Below are positions 13,518-15,797 of a DNA stretch of 15,797 nucleotides, in pieces. Source of the stretch: CAYUNW01 sp964446235 (GTDB lineage Bacteria > Patescibacteriota > Microgenomatia > 2-02-FULL-39-11); assembly GCA_964446235.1 (NCBI GenBank), contig CAYUNW010000017.1, positions 1-15,797 on the forward strand, read 5' to 3'. Each line of letters starts with the position of its first letter. Position 1 is the first letter of the stretch. Below the pieces are notes generated by a model. It did not search any database. It saw only the letters and a program-made list of their open reading frames with translations, and had not been told where the DNA came from. Position numbers and translations under genes: made by a program.

Positions 13518-13895
13518 ATGGATTATGCAATTATTCAAACCGGTGGAAAACAATACAAAGTCAGTCAAGGTGATGTACTTAATATCGATAAGATTGACGG
13601 TAAAAAAGGAGATATTATAGTTTTTGATAAAGTATTATTCGTAAGAAGTGGGGATGATATGAATCTTGGTAAACCATATTTAGAAGATGCAACCGTAACT
13701 GCAGAGTATTTAGAAGATAAAAAAGGTAAAAAGTTAGATATTTATAAATTCAAAGCAAAAGTAAATTACAGAAGGCATATAGGTTTTAGACATCATTATT
13801 CAATGTTAAAAATCAAAGAAATTACTTTAACCTCAAAAAAATCTAAAAAATCGGTTACTGAAAAACCGATTAAAGCTAGAAAATCACGTTCGTGA
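13518..13895 (+). CDS. rplU: Ribosomal protein L21
   Basis: L21 is a 50S subunit protein that binds 23S rRNA near L20. The 125-residue sequence begins with the diagnostic YAIIQTGGKQYKVSQGDVL (3-21) and has VFDKVLFV, LGKPYLEDATVTAEYLE and the C-terminal RNA-binding stretch KFKAKVNYRRHIGFRHHYS, equivalent to the usual KRRKNYRRKxGHRQ. It is about 20 residues longer than typical L21 because of a Lys/Arg/Ser-rich tail (from about residue 105). It is followed by rpmA after 62 nt, the usual L21-L27 pairing, without the small protease gene that sits between them in Firmicutes. Confidence 0.96.
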   Translation: MDYAIIQTGGKQYKVSQGDVLNIDKIDGKKGDIIVFDKVLFVRSGDDMNLGKPYLEDATVTAEYLEDKKGKKLDIYKFKAKVNYRRHIGFRHHYSMLKIKEITLTSKKSKKSVTEKPIKARKSRS

Positions 13896-13919
13896 AAATA
13901 AACTTGACTTGCGTGAAAA
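13891..13919 (+). repeat. Pair of CGTGAAAA direct repeats flanking the rpmA -35 box
   Basis: CGTGAAAA occurs at 13891-13898 and 13912-13919, 21 bp apart (two helical turns), on either side of TTGACT. The first copy overlaps the rplU stop codon and is also the right arm of a CACG-TT-CGTG inverted repeat (13885-13894). The spacing suits a DNA-binding protein acting on the rpmA-parB promoter. CGTGAAA is also the half-site sequence of the common parS consensus, but neither copy is a full parS. Confidence 0.4.
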
Positions 13920-13932
13920 AATAATTTATATT
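13904..13932 (+). promoter_or_regulatory. rpmA-parB promoter
   Basis: TTGACT (13904-13909) and TATATT (13927-13932) are 17 bp apart, each one mismatch from consensus. Transcription would start near 13939, inside an inverted repeat TTAAAA-ACG-TTTTAA (13931-13945), leaving a leader of about 18 nt before the rpmA ATG. No Shine-Dalgarno sequence is present in that leader. Confidence 0.6.
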
Positions 13933-13957
13933 AAAAACGTTTTAAGCTAATAAATAT

Positions 13958-14203
13958 ATGGCTCATATCAAAACTGGTGCTACAACAAAAGGAAACAGAG
14001 ATTCCTTAGGTAAAAGAAGAGGCGTAAAGGTCTATGGTGGTGCAAAAGTAATTTCCGGTAATATTATTGTCAGACAAAAAGGAACCAAATTTCACTCAGG
14101 CCAGGGAACCAGGCTTGGAAGGGATTTCACTATTTATGCCGTAAAAAACGGTATAGTAAATTTCGTTAAAAAGATGGGTAATACCTTTATCGAAGTAAAA
14201 TAA
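13958..14203 (+). CDS. rpmA: Ribosomal protein L27
   Basis: L27 sits near the peptidyl transferase centre of the 50S subunit, with its N-terminus reaching toward the tRNA ends. The 81-residue protein matches throughout: MAHIKTGATTKGNRDSLGKR, then GVKVYGGAKVISGNIIVRQKGTKFH split over residues 22-46, and GRDFTIYAVKNGIVNF near the end. The N-terminus reads AHIKTG rather than the usual AHKKG and starts directly at Met-Ala, with no cleavable extension as in Firmicutes. HSGQGTRLGRDF replaces the common HPGxNVGxGxD. parB begins 1 nt after its stop, so the two are one transcription unit. Confidence 0.96.
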   Translation: MAHIKTGATTKGNRDSLGKRRGVKVYGGAKVISGNIIVRQKGTKFHSGQGTRLGRDFTIYAVKNGIVNFVKKMGNTFIEVK

Positions 14204-14204
14204 T

Positions 14205-15026
14205 ATGACAAACTCTGGATTTCAAAGGGAACTTATAGATTTGGAAATCAATCTATTACAACCTAATCCTCTTCAGGTTAGAAGTTTAATCAAGTCAGAT
14301 TCATTGGTAGATTTAGTTGAATCAATCAAAGAACACGGTATATTGGAGCCACTGGTAGTTGCCAAAACTCCAGCAGGATTTCAAATAATTGCTGGTGAAC
14401 GTCGATGGAGAGCAGCAAAGATTGTCGGTTTGAAAAATGTACCGGTAATTGTAAAAGAAACCGACGCAAGAGGTATGCTTGAATTAGCGTTGGTTGAAAA
14501 TGTCCAAAGAGAAGAATTAAATCCTATAGAAAGAGCCCAAGGTTTTCAAAGACTGTTAGATGAATTCAGTTTATCTGTGACTGAAATTTCAAAAAGAATC
14601 GGTAAAAGTCCGGCATATGTTTCCAATACACTTAGGCTTTTAGCATTGCCAGATGCCATCAAAGACGGCTTAATTTCGAACAGCATTACAGAAGGACACG
14701 CTAGGGCATTGGCTGGTTTACAGGACGCTAAACTGATGGTGGATGCATATAAAATTATATTGACGGAAGGTGCTTCCGTAAGGCGGGCTGAAGAATTGGC
14801 AAGAAAGATTAAAGAAGACAAACAGATTCCCACCCGTACAGCTACCAAAGAAAGAATAAAATCTGAAGAAATTGAAACATTAGCCAAAGATACAAGTAAA
14901 AAAATTAGTGCAAATGTTAAGATATACCAATCTACAGTCAGCGCTAAATTGACGATACTTTTCAAAGGTGCCCCTCAATTGACCTCTGATGAAATTCGTA
15001 AGATTTGCCAGAAATTAACCTCCTGA
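14205..15026 (+). CDS. parB: ParB/Spo0J-type chromosome partitioning protein
   Basis: ParB is a CTP-dependent DNA clamp that loads at parS sites and helps segregate the origin region. The 273-residue protein has the N-terminal ParB domain with LQPNPLQVR (18-26), GILEPLVV (45-52), the CTP-binding box GERRWRA (64-70) and ENVQREELNPIERA (98-111). A helix-turn-helix follows (about 125-147, EISKRIGKSPAYVSNTLRLL), then ITEGHARAL and a C-terminal dimerisation region ending DEIRKICQKLTS. It follows rpmA by 1 nt with no Shine-Dalgarno sequence. No parA is in the window and I found no full parS site. Noc is an alternative name for similar proteins, but nothing here favours it. It converges with lepB across 44 nt. 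Confidence 0.93.
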   Translation: MTNSGFQRELIDLEINLLQPNPLQVRSLIKSDSLVDLVESIKEHGILEPLVVAKTPAGFQIIAGERRWRAAKIVGLKNVPVIVKETDARGMLELALVENVQREELNPIERAQGFQRLLDEFSLSVTEISKRIGKSPAYVSNTLRLLALPDAIKDGLISNSITEGHARALAGLQDAKLMVDAYKIILTEGASVRRAEELARKIKEDKQIPTRTATKERIKSEEIETLAKDTSKKISANVKIYQSTVSAKLTILFKGAPQLTSDEIRKICQKLTS

Positions 15027-15070
15027 ATTTTTTCATCCTGAACTATTTACCAAAAGGAAAAATCCCATTT

Positions 15071-15766
15071 CTAATAGGTTGGATTTGAGATTACGCCGAT
15101 ACCTTGGGGTGGCCAGTAACGGACGAAAGCTTTACCAATAATAAGCTTTTTATCGATTGGACCGAATTCCCGGGAATCTGAACTATGGGGTCTATTATCA
15201 CCTAAGACAAAAAGCTGATCTTCACCTACGGTGATATTACTCCCTTCAGTAAGATAGCTTCCGGGAAAAAGTGAAGTTTGATCGGCTAAATATACTTCCG
15301 GTAATTTATTATCATTTACATATACATATCCTTGTAGAACTTTGACTGTTTCTCCGGGTAAAGCGATGACACGTTTGATGTAATCGACTTCGGGGTTTTT
15401 GGGAGATTTGAAGATAATTACATCGCCTCTTTTTGGGTAAGAAAATTTATAGGATATTTTATCTGTCAAAATATAATCATTGTTATGAAAATTCGGTTCC
15501 ATGGAACTGCCTTTGACTTCATGAGGTTGTACTAAGAAAAGGTAAATAACCACAAAAATTGACATAGCAACCACAATTGTTTCTAAAAAATCCATAAAAA
15601 ACGTAGATATGCTTTTAGATAAGGATGAAGCAAAATTTTTCTTTCTTTGTGGTTTTGGCATAATAGTATCTACCGGTGGAGGAGGAGGTTTGGAAATGAC
15701 CACTTTTGGAGTATTCGCATCCCTTTTGGAATCTATAGCTACTTTGGATATTATTGTGTCTGCCAT
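15071..15766 (-). CDS. lepB: Signal peptidase I
   Basis: Signal peptidase I removes signal peptides from secreted proteins at the outer face of the membrane. The 231-residue protein has a cytoplasmic N-terminal region of about 55 residues containing a run of five prolines (27-31) and a basic patch (PQRKKN), then one membrane segment (about 60-79). Box B GSSMEP holds the nucleophile Ser88, box D SYPKRGDVIIFK is at 109-120, YIKRVIALPGE holds the general base Lys131, and box E LGDNRPHSSDSREFGPI is at 188-204. All catalytic residues are present. The single N-terminal membrane segment is of Gram-positive type. The gene is transcribed opposite to parB. The -10 box 6 nt upstream of the ATG implies a leaderless mRNA. 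Confidence 0.96.
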   Translation of the reverse strand: MADTIISKVAIDSKRDANTPKVVISKPPPPPVDTIMPKPQRKKNFASSLSKSISTFFMDFLETIVVAMSIFVVIYLFLVQPHEVKGSSMEPNFHNNDYILTDKISYKFSYPKRGDVIIFKSPKNPEVDYIKRVIALPGETVKVLQGYVYVNDNKLPEVYLADQTSLFPGSYLTEGSNITVGEDQLFVLGDNRPHSSDSREFGPIDKKLIIGKAFVRYWPPQGIGVISNPTY

Positions 15767-15778
15767 GTATTAATTATA
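15767..15778 (-). promoter_or_regulatory. -10 box of a leaderless lepB promoter
   Basis: On the minus strand TATAAT (15773-15778) ends 6 nt before the lepB ATG (15764-15766), so transcription would start at the ATG. The -35 position at 17-bp spacing falls at the right edge of the window and cannot be judged. Confidence 0.55.
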
Positions 15779-15797
15779 GTCACTTAATTACATTCAA

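Noticed and set aside
13885..13919. parS site upstream of rpmA-parB
   Set aside because: The half-site CGTGAAA is present twice but the palindromic core CACGTG is not; kept only as a repeat finding.
15012..15033. AAATT/AATTT stem followed by Ts after parB
   Set aside because: A 5-bp all-AT stem is expected by chance in this composition.
15052..15086. AAATCC/GGATTT stem with interrupted T-run at the end of lepB
   Set aside because: Only 6 bp with a 15-nt loop, overlapping the stop codon; too weak to call as a terminator.

Overview
The window is an AT-rich bacterial chromosome segment. It carries a very compact cell-wall and division cluster followed by housekeeping genes. The gene content, the short intergenic gaps, the near absence of Shine-Dalgarno sequences and the particular variants of several proteins (an IleRS with HIGH read as GVHH and KMSKS read as PMHKS, and an L27 starting MAHIKTGATT) suggest a Patescibacteria/CPR genome. 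Microgenomates is my best guess. This is inference from recognised sequence style, not a phylogeny.

Layout. (1) 1-198, minus strand: the first codons of an unidentified gene run off the left edge. They are preceded by the best sigma70-like promoter in the window (TTGACA, 17 bp, TAATAT), a possible 8-codon leaderless leader peptide, and a terminator-like hairpin whose T-run abuts the start codon. This looks like an attenuator. (2) 199-2530: two divergently oriented SGNH/GDSL hydrolase genes, each with a 45-codon single-pass membrane miniprotein beside it. The minus-strand hydrolase has no canonical start codon and lies directly after an in-frame TAA. (3) 2579-9450, plus strand: dgkA, mraY, ftsW, murG, ftsQ, ftsA, ftsZ. 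This is a stripped-down dcw cluster covering lipid-carrier phosphorylation, lipid I and lipid II synthesis, septal SEDS polymerase, divisome and Z-ring. It lacks murC-F, ftsI, ftsL, rsmH and mraZ at this locus. (4) 9509-13494: ileS overlapping a second SEDS gene (rodA-like). (5) 13518-15026: rplU, rpmA, parB. (6) 15071-15766, minus strand: signal peptidase I, convergent with parB.

How it works together. DgkA can phosphorylate undecaprenol. MraY and MurG make lipid I and lipid II on undecaprenyl phosphate. FtsW and the RodA-like protein are SEDS glycan polymerases. FtsQ, FtsA and FtsZ form the divisome scaffold. ParB handles chromosome segregation. LepB matures secreted proteins. The SGNH proteins are probably envelope-anchored acyl or ester-modifying enzymes of extracytoplasmic glycans, but no substrate can be read from the sequence.

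Expression signals. At least six genes (45-codon minus ORF, dgkA, mraY, ileS, rplU, lepB) have a TATAAT/TATACT box ending 6-9 nt before the ATG, so their mRNAs would begin at or within a few bases of the start codon. Only ftsZ shows a strong Shine-Dalgarno sequence. I saw no tRNA, rRNA, CRISPR, IS element or prophage gene. Every gap over about 50 nt is described below, and none exceeds 300 nt without a gene.
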